A DNA stretch of 64,000 nucleotides from Ornatilinea apprima (GTDB taxonomy: Bacteria > Chloroflexota > Anaerolineae > Anaerolineales > Anaerolineaceae), in NCBI RefSeq assembly GCF_001306115.1, contig NZ_LGCL01000024.1, positions 186,001 to 250,000 on the forward strand, in the 5' to 3' direction. The first letter of the stretch is position 1. The number at the start of each line of letters is the position of its first letter. Positions 25,776 through 34,602 of the stretch are shown in pieces. Under the pieces are notes generated by a model that was given only the letters and a program-made list of their open reading frames with translations, searched no databases and was not told where the DNA came from. The position numbers and the translations under genes are program-made.

Positions 25776-26960
25776 ATGACCCATAACAACTCCCCCAAAA
25801 TTACCATGTCCGCCCCCGACCTGACCGACGCCGAGCGCCAGGCGGTGTGGGAAGTGATCAACACCCCCATGCTCAGCATCGGGCCAAGAATTCAGGCCTT
25901 TGAAGAGAGCTTCCGCCGCTACACCGGCTGCCAGCACGCCATCGGCGTCAATTCCGGCACCTCTGGCCTGCACCTGTGCGTGCGCGCCGCCGGGGTTGGT
26001 ATGGGCGACCGCGTGATCACCAGCCCGTTCTCCTTTGTCTCTTCCACCAACGTGCTGCTCTTCGAGAACGCCGTGCCCGTCTTTGTGGACGTGGACGAGC
26101 GCACCGGCAATCTCGACCCGGTTCTGACTGCCCAGGCCGCCGCGGACCTGGCCGAAGGCGGCGCTGCCGCCCAACGCTGGCTGCCGCGCCGCGGCGCGGA
26201 GCAGAGCGGCGCGCTGAAAGCCCTGCTGGCGGTGGACGTGTTCGGCCAGCCCGCCGATTACGACCTTCTCAGCCCCATCGCCCGCCAGCATAACCTCAAG
26301 CTGATCGAAGATTCGTGCGAGGCGTTGGGCGCGCAGTACAAAAACCGCATGGCCGGCATGCTGGGCGATTACGGCGTTTTCGCTTTTTACCCCAACAAGC
26401 AAATCACCACCGGCGAAGGCGGCATGATCGTTACCAACGACAGCGCCGCCGCCGAGCTGATGACCGCCTTGCGCAACCAGGGGCGCGCCCCCGGCGACAC
26501 CTGGCTCTCGCACACCTATCTGGGTTATAACTACCGCATGGACGAAATGAGCGCCGCCCTGGGCACGGCTCAGATGGCGCGCATTGAAGAACTGCTCGTC
26601 TCGCGCCAGCGCGTGGCCGACCTGTACAACCAGCACCTTGCCGGTCTGCCTGGTATCGAGATTCCCTACCTGGCCCCCGAAACCACACGGGTTAGCTGGT
26701 TTGTGTATGTGATCCGTGTGGCGCGCGGCGTCGACCGCGAAGCCCTGGCTGCCCGCCTGGCGCAGCGTGGCATCCCCGTGCGGCCGTACTTCCTGCCCAT
26801 TCACCTGCAGCCGTACATGGTTGAGCGTTTTGGCTACCGCGAGGGCGACTTCCCCATCACCGAAGACCTGGGCCGCCGCGGGCTGGCTTTGCCCTTCTCT
26901 GGCAAAATGGACGAAGAGCAGGTCGCCTACGTTTGCCAGGGCCTGCGCGAGCTGCTCTAA
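25776..26960 (+). CDS. DegT/DnrJ/EryC1/StrS sugar aminotransferase
   Basis: A PLP-dependent aminotransferase (394 residues) that adds an amino group to a keto-sugar nucleotide. Typical segments are IGVNSGTSGLHLC (58-68), LIEDSCEALGAQY, and FAFYPNKQITTGEGG with the PLP lysine Lys208. An insertion of about 20 residues rich in Ala, Arg and Gly (about 125-147) interrupts the region before VDVFGQPADYD. The ATG at 25776 lacks a good ribosome site but is where the family begins. It probably works with the epimerase-type gene nearby in making surface amino sugars. Confidence 0.94.
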   Translation: MTHNNSPKITMSAPDLTDAERQAVWEVINTPMLSIGPRIQAFEESFRRYTGCQHAIGVNSGTSGLHLCVRAAGVGMGDRVITSPFSFVSSTNVLLFENAVPVFVDVDERTGNLDPVLTAQAAADLAEGGAAAQRWLPRRGAEQSGALKALLAVDVFGQPADYDLLSPIARQHNLKLIEDSCEALGAQYKNRMAGMLGDYGVFAFYPNKQITTGEGGMIVTNDSAAAELMTALRNQGRAPGDTWLSHTYLGYNYRMDEMSAALGTAQMARIEELLVSRQRVADLYNQHLAGLPGIEIPYLAPETTRVSWFVYVIRVARGVDREALAARLAQRGIPVRPYFLPIHLQPYMVERFGYREGDFPITEDLGRRGLALPFSGKMDEEQVAYVCQGLRELL

Positions 26961-26969
26961 CCTGCCGCC

Positions 26970-27872
26970 ATGCCCCAAGCCACTGTTTTCCACCCCGCCC
27001 GGCGCACCGGCCTTCTGATCAACATCCCGGCTGCCGTTTTGCTGCTGGGCGGAAGCGCAGCGTTCATCTGGCTCTCGGCCCAGCAGCAGGTAGGCTCCAG
27101 CTTTTTACTGCTGCTCCTGCTGGCTCTGGCCTTGTTGGCGCCCCTGCCGCTTGTGGCTTACCGCATCTACGCCCTGCTGCAATCAGGCTACACCCTCGAC
27201 CGCGAAAGCCTCACCCTGCGCTGGGGACTGCGCTCGCAGGTCATCCCTATTTACGACGTGGAATGGATTCGCCCGGCCGATGAGCTGGGCTTTCATTTAC
27301 CCCTGCCCCGGCTGGGCTGGCCGGGGGCTTACCTGGGCGCCCGCTCAGTGGAAGGCCTGGGCCTGGTGGAATTTATGGCCGCTGAGACAGACGGCATGCT
27401 GCTGGTGGCCACCCCCGAGCGCATATACGTCATCTCGCCCACCCAGCCCCGCGACTTTATCAACACCTTTTTGCGCTCCGCCGAAATGGGCAGCCTCAGC
27501 CGTGTGGCGGCTGTCTCCTCGCGCCCGGCCGCCTTTCTGCAAGAAGTGTGGAGCGACCATCTGGCGCGCGGCATGCTGCTGGCCGGTGTAGGCCTCACCC
27601 TGGCGCTCTTCATCCTCGTTACCCTGCTGATCCCTTCGCGCGCGCAGATCTCGCTGGGCTTTTTGCCCAACGGCGCGCCCGTGGAACCCGGCCCATCAGA
27701 ACGCCTGCTGCTGCTGCCCGTGCTGGCCGGCCTGGTTACCGCCGCCGACGTGGCCCTGGGGCTGTATTTTTACCGCCATGAAGATCAACGCCTGGCCGGT
27801 TACTTCATCTGGTCGGCTTCCGGCCTCACCGCCCTGCTGCTCATCATCGCCACCTTCTTTCTCATCCGCTGA
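26970..27872 (+). CDS. PH-domain (DUF304-like) membrane protein
   Basis: A 300-residue protein with two N-terminal membrane helices (about 15-35 and 42-62), a cytoplasmic bacterial PH-like domain (about 70-160, YTLDRESLTLRWGLRSQVIPIYDVEWIRPAD...VYVISPTQPRDFINTF) and two C-terminal helices (200-220 and 240-298). The arrangement is like YdbS-type proteins. The function is unknown. The start lies nine bases after the aminotransferase stop, so the two genes are likely co-transcribed. Confidence 0.75.
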   Translation: MPQATVFHPARRTGLLINIPAAVLLLGGSAAFIWLSAQQQVGSSFLLLLLLALALLAPLPLVAYRIYALLQSGYTLDRESLTLRWGLRSQVIPIYDVEWIRPADELGFHLPLPRLGWPGAYLGARSVEGLGLVEFMAAETDGMLLVATPERIYVISPTQPRDFINTFLRSAEMGSLSRVAAVSSRPAAFLQEVWSDHLARGMLLAGVGLTLALFILVTLLIPSRAQISLGFLPNGAPVEPGPSERLLLLPVLAGLVTAADVALGLYFYRHEDQRLAGYFIWSASGLTALLLIIATFFLIR

Positions 27873-27910
27873 GCTGTTCCCCTTAATTACGATTGAAAGG
27901 AAACCAGATT

Positions 27911-28327
27911 ATGCCCAAAGGCACACACAATTCCACCTTGCCCGGTTGTGGATTTCACCACATTTCCATCCAAACCGTCGATTTTGACGCCGCGCTGCGC
28001 TTCTACCGCGACACGCTCGGCATGCGCGAGCACCAGCCATTTGAGGTTGGCGGCCGGCGATTTGTGCTCCTCGACTGCGGTGACGGCAGCTTTGTGGAAC
28101 TGCAAGAGCCGGAAGGCGGCACGCCCATCCCATCTGAGACGGTTCCCCTGGCGCATTTCGCCTTGGCTGCCGCCGACACGCGCGCCGCGGTTGAGATGGT
28201 GCGCCAGGCGGGCTGCCCCATCACCATGGAGCCCAAGCAAGTGAACCTGGGCGGCAAGCTGCAGGCCGTGGTGGCTTTCTTCACCGGCCCCAACGGCGAA
28301 TCGGTGGAGCTGTTTCAAGAGCTGTAA
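27911..28327 (+). CDS. VOC (glyoxalase/bleomycin resistance fold) protein
   Basis: A 138-residue metal-binding vicinal-oxygen-chelate protein. The two beta-alpha-beta-beta-beta modules are visible: FHHISIQTVDFDAALRFYRDTLGMREHQPF...GDGSFVELQEPEG, and LAHFALAAADTRAAVEMVRQAG...AVVAFFTGPNGESVELFQEL. Ligands for the metal (His, Glu) are in place. An AAAGGAAA site precedes the ATG. The substrate is unknown; glyoxalase I, dioxygenase or resistance roles are all possible. Confidence 0.9.
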   Translation: MPKGTHNSTLPGCGFHHISIQTVDFDAALRFYRDTLGMREHQPFEVGGRRFVLLDCGDGSFVELQEPEGGTPIPSETVPLAHFALAAADTRAAVEMVRQAGCPITMEPKQVNLGGKLQAVVAFFTGPNGESVELFQEL

Positions 28328-28453
28328 ACCCCGCCAAGTTGTATAAGGATGCCCCGCGCGGGCAGCCTGAAATGATTAAAATTGAGATAAAATTAGTCAT
28401 ATAATCATTGCCGCGATCCTGCCTCAGCGCCGCGCGCAAGGGAGAAAGCGCCT

Positions 28454-29257
28454 ATGCAGTTGTTCATCGGATTCACCGCCGCCGTCCTGATCTCTTTGCT
28501 GGCCTGGAAAACGCAAAATCTTTCCACCAGCGGCGCGCTGGCCGCCACCATTCTGGGAACCATTGTGTTTGGTTTGGGCGGCCTGCCTTGGGCCGTGCTG
28601 CTGCTGGGGTTCTTTATCACCTCCAGCGCGCTTTCCAAACTATTGGGACGCCGCAAAGCCGCGCTCGACGCCTCCTTCTCCAAGGGGTCGCGCCGCGACT
28701 GGGCCCAGGTTCTGGCCAACGGCGGCCTTTCGGGGTTGTTTGTGCTTCTCCACCTGCTGCAGCCGCAGGCCACCTGGCCGTGGTTGGGCTTTGCCGGGAC
28801 CCTGGCGGCGGCCAACGCCGATACCTGGGCCACCGAACTGGGCGTGCTCAGCCGCGCGCAGCCCTACCTCATCACCAGCCTGCGCCCGGTGGAGCGCGGC
28901 ACCGCCGGGGCGATTACCCTGCCCGGCACGCTGGCCGCCTTGGCCGGCGGGCTGCTGATCGGCGCGCTGGCCGTGCTGGTGGGGCCGATGGCGTCCTCAT
29001 CGCTGGCCGTGGTCGCACTGATCGGACTGGCGGGGTTGTTGGGCAGTCTGATCGACTCGCTTCTGGCAGCCAGCCTGCAGGCCATGTACGTCTGCCCGGC
29101 CTGCGGCAAAGAAACCGAGCGCCACCCACTGCACAGCTGCGGCGCGCCCACCCAGTTCAAGCGCGGCTGGCCCTGGCTCAATAATGACTGGGTCAATTCG
29201 CTATGCACGCTGGCTGGCGGCGCGGCGGCCCTGCTGGGCGGACTGGTTTTGATCTGA
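28454..29257 (+). CDS. DUF92 family membrane protein
   Basis: A 267-residue membrane protein with about six helices, recognised as DUF92 by LSTSGALAATILGTIVFGLGG, SRRDWAQVLANGG and ANADTWATELGVLSRAQPYLITSLRPVERGTAGAITLPGTLAALAGG. A plant member (VTE6) is a phytyl-phosphate kinase using CTP, so a polyprenyl-phosphate kinase role is a reasonable inference. A Cys pair (VCPACGKETERHPLHSCG) near residue 215 may bind zinc. Confidence 0.88.
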   Translation: MQLFIGFTAAVLISLLAWKTQNLSTSGALAATILGTIVFGLGGLPWAVLLLGFFITSSALSKLLGRRKAALDASFSKGSRRDWAQVLANGGLSGLFVLLHLLQPQATWPWLGFAGTLAAANADTWATELGVLSRAQPYLITSLRPVERGTAGAITLPGTLAALAGGLLIGALAVLVGPMASSSLAVVALIGLAGLLGSLIDSLLAASLQAMYVCPACGKETERHPLHSCGAPTQFKRGWPWLNNDWVNSLCTLAGGAAALLGGLVLI

Positions 29258-29282
29258 CCAATTGTGTATAAGGAGTGTACCT

Positions 29283-29759
29283 ATGTCTCAATTTAATTTT
29301 CAGGCGGAAGCCTTTGCCAATGGCGAAATGATTCCCGTTCAGCTCACCTGTGATGGCAAGAACGTTTCGCCGCGGCTCAAATGGCAGGGCGTACCCGCCG
29401 GCGCTAAAAGCCTGGCGTTGATCATGGAAGACCCCGATAGCCCGATGGGCGTGTTCGTGCACTGGTCTTTATATAACATTGAACCAACCCTCACCGCCTT
29501 GCCCGAAGCCCTGGAAAAGCTCACGCATCTGCCAGGCATCGGCACCCAGGGATTGAATGACTTCGACGCCGTGGGCTACGACGGCCCTTGCCCGTCTTGT
29601 GGGTCTTCGCATCACTACACCTTCGACCTTTATGCCCTCGACCTGCCCCCGCAGCTTCCCGCCGCCCTTCCCGGCGCTGACCTGAAGAAAGCCATCCAGG
29701 GGCATATCATCGCCAGCGCGCACTACACCGGCGAATACGCCCGCTGCGGAGAAGCTTAA
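29283..29759 (+). CDS. YbhB/YbcL (PEBP) family protein
   Basis: A 158-residue cytoplasmic protein of the phosphatidylethanolamine-binding fold. It shows the conserved DPDSPMGVFVHWSLYNI and the anion-pocket segment YDGPCPSCGSSHHYTFDLYALD. In most relatives the latter reads GPCPPxGxHRY; here an extra Cys and Ser follow. The role of these proteins in bacteria is poorly known. The start follows AAGGAGTGTACCT. A bidirectional terminator separates it from the convergent regulator gene. Confidence 0.92.
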   Translation: MSQFNFQAEAFANGEMIPVQLTCDGKNVSPRLKWQGVPAGAKSLALIMEDPDSPMGVFVHWSLYNIEPTLTALPEALEKLTHLPGIGTQGLNDFDAVGYDGPCPSCGSSHHYTFDLYALDLPPQLPAALPGADLKKAIQGHIIASAHYTGEYARCGEA

Positions 29760-29775
29760 ACAACACCTTAAAGAA

Positions 29776-29800
29776 AAATGCCCGTTTTTCACGGGCATTT
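29776..29800. terminator. Bidirectional terminator between convergent genes
   Basis: AAATGCCCGT (29776-29785) pairs with ACGGGCATTT (29791-29800). The minus-strand reading gives ATTTTTCTTT after the stem, and the plus-strand reading gives TTTCGTTT, so it can serve both the PEBP gene and the XRE regulator gene. Confidence 0.85.
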
Positions 29801-29823
29801 CGTTTATCTCTGCATTTCCGGCA

Positions 29824-30492
29824 CTATTCATTCAGCGGACCAAAGTGACGCTCTATGGCTTTTTCCCGCGGATCGTTGGGCACCATCACCAGCAGAAGGC
29901 GTGCCGGAACGTTCTCTTCGTTCTTCCAGCAGTGCGGCAGGTGCGCCTCAAACATCAAGCTGTCGTTCTCTTCCAGCACATAGATCTGCCCATCCACCCG
30001 GTAATGCACCCGCCCCGACAGGCAAAAAACGATCTCATGCCCGTTGTGCACAATATTCCTCTCTCCACATTGTGACTCCGGCGGAAGCGTGACCAACAGC
30101 GCCTGAACATTTCCGGAATATTTCCCCAGGCTCAGGTCTTCAATCGTTGTGTCTTGAAGTTGGGCTTGTTCGCGCTTCTGGTTGCTGGAACAGATTACCG
30201 CTTGTTTTTCCGCATCCATCTCAAAAAACGCGGTAATGGGCACTTCCAGCGCCATCGCAACTTGCTGCAAGGTGCTTACACTGGGGGATGTTTTTCCGTT
30301 CTCAATCAGGCTCAGTGTATTAATCGCCAGGCCGCTCATTTCGGCCAGATGGCGGATGGAATAACCCCGCCAGGAGCGCAGCTGGTATAACTTTTCACCC
30401 ACGTTGACCGCTGAACCAGAGGCGAAACCAATGGCCGGGTTCAACGCTCCTTGCGGGGGTTCCGATATCACAAGCTTGCGTTTTCTTGGCAT
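29824..30492 (-). CDS. XRE family regulator with cupin domain
   Basis: A 222-residue transcription regulator. The helix-turn-helix is at about residues 32-86 (GEKLYQLRSWRGYSIRHLAEMSGLAINTLSLIENGKTSPSVSTLQQVAMALEVPITAFFE), and a cupin domain occupies about 140-210 (HNGHEIVFCLSGRVHYRVDGQIYVLEENDSLMFEAHLPHCWKN). Relatives such as PuuR and SutR sense small molecules in the cupin pocket. An inverted repeat over its own -35 box suggests autoregulation. The target genes are unknown. Confidence 0.94.
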   Translation of the reverse strand: MPRKRKLVISEPPQGALNPAIGFASGSAVNVGEKLYQLRSWRGYSIRHLAEMSGLAINTLSLIENGKTSPSVSTLQQVAMALEVPITAFFEMDAEKQAVICSSNQKREQAQLQDTTIEDLSLGKYSGNVQALLVTLPPESQCGERNIVHNGHEIVFCLSGRVHYRVDGQIYVLEENDSLMFEAHLPHCWKNEENVPARLLLVMVPNDPREKAIERHFGPLNE

Positions 30493-30523
30493 ACATTCTC
30501 CACGGGTGATCTATTTAACCAAA

Positions 30524-30555
30524 ATTATAGTAGCGATTGGCAAATTTTTCCAATC
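30524..30555 (-). promoter_or_regulatory. Promoter and likely operator of the XRE-cupin gene
   Basis: Minus-strand TTGGAA (30548-30553), an 18-base spacer and TATAAT (30524-30529). The inverted repeat GATTGG-N9-CCAATC (30535-30555) covers the -35 box and spacer, a good position for autorepression. Confidence 0.68.
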
Positions 30556-30616
30556 GGATGGGTTCTTGCTTACAGGCGGTTTTTTTTGTAAAAATGGGAA
30601 AGCCAGCGCAGCCATG

Positions 30617-32176
30617 CTATTGCATCACCAGGTACGAGCCATGCTCGCACACCGGCGCGCCCCCGGCCTGCTCCAGGCAAACATCGAACCCAATCACGCT
30701 GCCGCTTTCAATCCCTTCGATGGGCGGCACCGCGAAACTGGCCCGGCCGCTGGCGTTGGTCGGTGGGGCATAATAATAAATCAACCCGTTGGGTGTATCC
30801 AGGCTGATGCTGGCCTGCACGCTGCTCACCGGCTGCAAGTCCACTGCCTGATGAATGGTCAGGTGAATCACCTGGGTTCCATCCGGAGGAATCTCGGCAA
30901 ACTGGCGTGAAATCCGCAGGGTAACCTCGCTGGATGGCGGGGCAGGCGCTTCTATGGCCGTGACGGGAACGCTGACGGCCTCTTGCGGCGGCTGCGCGGC
31001 GGCCTCTTCAGCGGGAGTGGGCAAGGCTGGAGCGCTGGAGGCCAGCACCGAGGGCCGGCTGTCGAGCGCCGGAATGCCGGCCATCTGCAAGTAACGGTAG
31101 CCCAGCGGTGTGAGACGCACGCGCTGATCGGGCGCTGCCTGCGGGAAGTATTCCAGGCAGTAATTCTCGTAGCACTGCCGGTCAATCTGGTCATCGTAGC
31201 GGAAGGTGTCGGCGATGGGCTTGCCCGAAATTTCCACCCCGCCATGCTGGGCAATATAAGTATCAAACAAAACCGGCACATGGTAGCCCAGTTTGCCTTC
31301 GGTGGGGTAAAACACCACGTTCTGGCTTAAGTCGTATTTCTTCTCCACCGGCGGGTGGGCGATCATCTGCAGCTGAATGGGCAGATTGCGCAGCCCCACA
31401 GCTTGCGGCTGCCCGCCCGGCGCGTAGAGCACCGCGTTTTCAAACACCTGCTCCAGGCTGCCGTCGGCCGCGGTGTGCGGCTCGCTAATCGGCTGACCCA
31501 AAAAGCTGAACCCGCCCAGCCGGTCCAGCGCGGTGGCAAACGGCATGGCCACCTTCTGGTTTTCGGGGTGCATCACTTCGGGGTATTTCATCGGCTGATT
31601 CTGGCTCATCACATACGCACCGTAGGGCAGCAGGCGCACGCTGCTGCCGCCACTGACAGACACGTCCTGATAAAAGCCAACGTTTTCAAAATACTGCTCA
31701 ATGCGGCGCATGTGCGGGTCGTACAGCACTTCGGTCAGCACGCGCCCGGCCTGCTCGCGCCCCAGTAAATTATCAATCACCAGTTGAAAGGGCGGGTAAA
31801 CAGGCGCATCGGGTTGGTGATGGCCTGGCGGAACATTGAAGCTTAAGCTGATCGGTGAGAGGAAGAAGCGCCGCTCGCCCGTGGCAGACGGATTGAAACA
31901 CAGCAGCGCGTTGGCCGCGTACTGGCAGGTAATCTCGTTTTCTTTATACGGTTGAGAGATCACCGCGCCGACCACATCCTTGCCACCCAGGTCCTGGTAA
32001 TACTCTCGCAAGGCCGGGTCAATCGCGTACAGATCGGAGAAACTAGTGTTTGCCGCCGGAGAAACCGCGCCTGCCGCGCAACCGCTTAAAAGCAAACCAA
32101 CCGCCAGGATTATCCCTATGGCAGCAATTCTTTGAAAATCTGTCCAGGTTTTCAATAAGGTGCACCGATTAAGCAA
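30617..32176 (-). CDS. Large lipoprotein with LGxP-type repeats
   Basis: A 519-residue exported lipoprotein: signal helix (about 17-33) ending in LLLSGCAAG. The mature part has three related segments marked by a G-x-x-x-x-G-x-x-I-(S/A) phrase followed by an aromatic 'F/Y...L.Y.P' line: LGGKDVVGAVISQP, LGGFSFLGQPISEPH...QVFENAVLYAPGG and HGGVEISGKPIADTF...YCLEYFPQA. They resemble LGFP-like repeats thought to act at the cell surface. A Pro/Ala linker (about 380-415) leads to a C-terminal Ig-like beta domain (ISRQFAEIPPDGTQVIHLTIHQ...GRASFAVPP). The function is unknown; it is probably a surface or wall-associated protein. Confidence 0.78.
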   Translation of the reverse strand: MLNRCTLLKTWTDFQRIAAIGIILAVGLLLSGCAAGAVSPAANTSFSDLYAIDPALREYYQDLGGKDVVGAVISQPYKENEITCQYAANALLCFNPSATGERRFFLSPISLSFNVPPGHHQPDAPVYPPFQLVIDNLLGREQAGRVLTEVLYDPHMRRIEQYFENVGFYQDVSVSGGSSVRLLPYGAYVMSQNQPMKYPEVMHPENQKVAMPFATALDRLGGFSFLGQPISEPHTAADGSLEQVFENAVLYAPGGQPQAVGLRNLPIQLQMIAHPPVEKKYDLSQNVVFYPTEGKLGYHVPVLFDTYIAQHGGVEISGKPIADTFRYDDQIDRQCYENYCLEYFPQAAPDQRVRLTPLGYRYLQMAGIPALDSRPSVLASSAPALPTPAEEAAAQPPQEAVSVPVTAIEAPAPPSSEVTLRISRQFAEIPPDGTQVIHLTIHQAVDLQPVSSVQASISLDTPNGLIYYYAPPTNASGRASFAVPPIEGIESGSVIGFDVCLEQAGGAPVCEHGSYLVMQ

Positions 32177-32440
32177 TACGAGCCGCTCCAGATTTTCGGT
32201 TTCTTTTCATTTCAACACACAACTCGATCCGCTTTCCAGCAGATCGATTTTCATTCATCCCTCAAAAAATTTTTTTCTTCCCCCTCGATCCTTCAGTACA
32301 TTGAATTCGTCTCAGGGTTTATAAAACCGCTCAAGTTCAAGTTGTCCAGCGAACTTCCACTACTTATAGTTTACCCTGTTCAGCGCGAAAAGTCAGTTGA
32401 AAATGAACAAGTTTAATGAAGAATTTACACCAATTTCCTT

Positions 32441-32483
32441 AAAAGAATTCACAGGCACACCGTTGCCAGCGCACCTGTGAATT
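32441..32483 (-). terminator. Terminator of the surface protein gene
   Basis: AATTCACAGG (32446-32455) pairs with CCTGTGAATT (32474-32483), followed in minus direction by CTTTT. The remaining part of the 32177-32528 gap holds an AT-rich stretch with a TATAAG box near 32360, a possible promoter of the lipoprotein gene. Confidence 0.72.
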
Positions 32484-32528
32484 GATTCACCCGTTGATCA
32501 CTTCCGGGCAGTTGACCGACCGCAATTT

Positions 32529-34592
32529 TTACTCAGAGCGTTTCTTCATGCTGCCCTGCACCAGGAAAGCCGCGCCAAAGCAGACCATTCCCAAGTAGAC
32601 GAACAGCGTTCGCAGTTGGCCCAGCGGCCCGCCCGACAGGTCTGCGCCGGTTACCGGAATGAGCAGGGCGTCGCCTTGCGCCACGGGAGCGGCCAGGGTG
32701 GGCAGTCCTTGGCCCTGGGTGGTGATGTTCTCACCGGGTGCGGGCGTGCGCTGCGAAGCAGGCGTTTGCTGCCCAACCGGGGTCTTTTCGTTGTCATCTG
32801 GCGTTACCGTGGTAACCGGGACGGTGGGAGTTCCGGAGGGTACGGGCGTCTCAGGCGTCTCAGGGGTTTCTGGTGTCTCTGGGGTCTCAGGCGTCTCTGG
32901 GGTCTCAGGCGTCTCTGGGGTCTCTGGGGTCTCTGGAACCCGGCAGACGTCTTCCTCATTCGAGACACTCACGGTGCGTGGATTTTCATCGGGGTCTGTC
33001 CAGTTGGCCGTAACGGTATTGGCTGCCCAATCAGTGGCGCTGTAGAACACCACACTTTGACCTGCCGCCACGGTTTGGCTGCCCGAACCGCCGGTCAGCG
33101 CGCTCCAGGCGAATTCAATATCAAAGGCGTTGGGGTTCAGGGCAGTCCATTCAATCATCGTGCCCATGCAACGGTAAGTCAAGACCAGATCAGCGCCGGG
33201 GTCCAGCGGTGTGCAGCAGTCTTCCGGCGTGGTAATCGTACCAGATCCGTTGAAGGGGCCTTGCTGCCAGTTAACGATCACCTGATTGGCGCCATGGGGG
33301 GTAATCGCCAGGGTGGTCATCCCGCCGCCAAAGCTGCCGCTCGGGCCGGGCGCGCCATTGACGGTGCTGGTATAGGTAAAGGTTTGATCGTTGGGGTTGT
33401 TCACATAGAAGGCGATCTGGTTGTCTTCCGTGCAAAGATACCCAAAGGATAAGGACTCGTAGCAATATTCACTGCCAGCTTCAGCCGAATCCTCAGCGCC
33501 GGTGGGCAGAGTGGTAAGCACCACGGTTTGCGGGTTGTCCATGGATGTGGTGAAGAAAGCCTCACCATTGGCATCCACTGAACCGCTACCCGACTCGCCG
33601 CCGCCTTCCACCGCCCAGTTAAAGTCCACTTTCTGGTCGTTGGGGTTGGTTACCCGCCAGGTGTGCACGGTCGTGCCTTCCACGCCGCATTCCCAGCTCA
33701 GCTCCAGGGGCAGCAGGGGTGGGGTGGTGGGGGTGGGAGTGGCCTGGCAAACCCAGGGGTACCAGTAAATATCCAGCCCATCAGTGTCCAGCTCATGATC
33801 GTGGTTATTTTCCTGGTACGAAAGGCGAGCGCCAAAATGGATTTCGACAACCTCATCGCCCGGATCCACACCAGGCCAGGTGCCCGGCACGGTGATGGTC
33901 TGGCCGTTGACTACATCAAACCCGGCATACATGGGCGGGGTGGCTTTGTAGGGCGGGTTGACAATGCGGAACTCCAGCAGCAGCCGCCCGGTTACCCCTT
34001 CGGGAAGGGTTACGGTCACGTCGGTGGTGATTTCGCCAGCCGAGAAGCGGCACAGGGCGTAATCTTCCTCAGAGAAGTTCACCTCTCCGGTGATGTCGGC
34101 AGGCAGGGCGGCCAGCATCTCCAGCGTGGGGGTCATTTCGAGGGTCGGCGTGAGGGTCGGTTCCAGGGTTACTTCCAGAGTCGGCTCCAGGGTTGCCTCA
34201 AGGGTCGGCTCGGCGGTAACTTCAACGGTTGGCTCCAGCGTAGGCAGCTCTCCGCCCTCTTCAGTGGGCGCCAGGGTTTCTTCCACGGTCGGCGCTTCGC
34301 CGGTTTCTTCACCGGGGTCTTCCGTTGCCTCCTGAGTCGGCTCTTCGGTAACTTCCTCAGTAACCTCCTCGGTTACCTCCGGGGTTTCCTCAGCAGGCGC
34401 TTCTTCAGTAGGCTGCTCATCTTGCAGCATGCCACTATTCAATTGAGAAGAAGATTGGAAAGAAAAATCCGATTGGGCGCGGGCAGGTTGGTTCACCAGC
34501 GACAATACCAGCCCAGCCAGTAAAAATATGACTCCGGCCGTGTAAAACCCACGAGCCAGCTTTCTGCGCAAATGCAGACTTATTGCGGTCAT
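32529..34592 (-). CDS. Cell-surface protein with IPVTG-type C-terminal anchor
   Basis: A 687-residue secreted protein. It has a signal peptide (hydrophobic core about 15-33, cleavage near ARA-Q), a low-complexity Thr/Glu/Pro zone (about 50-160, with repeated EVTEEVTEE, EPTLEVT and EATLEPT), a globular part with several Ig/Y-Y-Y-like beta segments (about 165-550), and an uninterrupted run of PET triplets (about 551-582) whose coding DNA (32847-32940) is a short tandem repeat. The end reads LIPVTGAD, a membrane helix (TLFVYLGMVCFGAAFLV) and the tail KKRSE, the layout of a sortase sorting signal with IPVTG in place of LPxTG. It probably projects from the wall as an adhesin or stalk. No sortase gene is in the window. 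Confidence 0.82.
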   Translation of the reverse strand: MTAISLHLRRKLARGFYTAGVIFLLAGLVLSLVNQPARAQSDFSFQSSSQLNSGMLQDEQPTEEAPAEETPEVTEEVTEEVTEEPTQEATEDPGEETGEAPTVEETLAPTEEGGELPTLEPTVEVTAEPTLEATLEPTLEVTLEPTLTPTLEMTPTLEMLAALPADITGEVNFSEEDYALCRFSAGEITTDVTVTLPEGVTGRLLLEFRIVNPPYKATPPMYAGFDVVNGQTITVPGTWPGVDPGDEVVEIHFGARLSYQENNHDHELDTDGLDIYWYPWVCQATPTPTTPPLLPLELSWECGVEGTTVHTWRVTNPNDQKVDFNWAVEGGGESGSGSVDANGEAFFTTSMDNPQTVVLTTLPTGAEDSAEAGSEYCYESLSFGYLCTEDNQIAFYVNNPNDQTFTYTSTVNGAPGPSGSFGGGMTTLAITPHGANQVIVNWQQGPFNGSGTITTPEDCCTPLDPGADLVLTYRCMGTMIEWTALNPNAFDIEFAWSALTGGSGSQTVAAGQSVVFYSATDWAANTVTANWTDPDENPRTVSVSNEEDVCRVPETPETPETPETPETPETPETPETPETPETPVPSGTPTVPVTTVTPDDNEKTPVGQQTPASQRTPAPGENITTQGQGLPTLAAPVAQGDALLIPVTGADLSGGPLGQLRTLFVYLGMVCFGAAFLVQGSMKKRSE

Positions 34593-34602
34593 TGTGATTC
34601 CT

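Noticed and set aside
32847-32940. Short tandem DNA repeat as an independent non-coding element
   Set aside because: It lies in frame within the surface protein gene and encodes the PET triplets.
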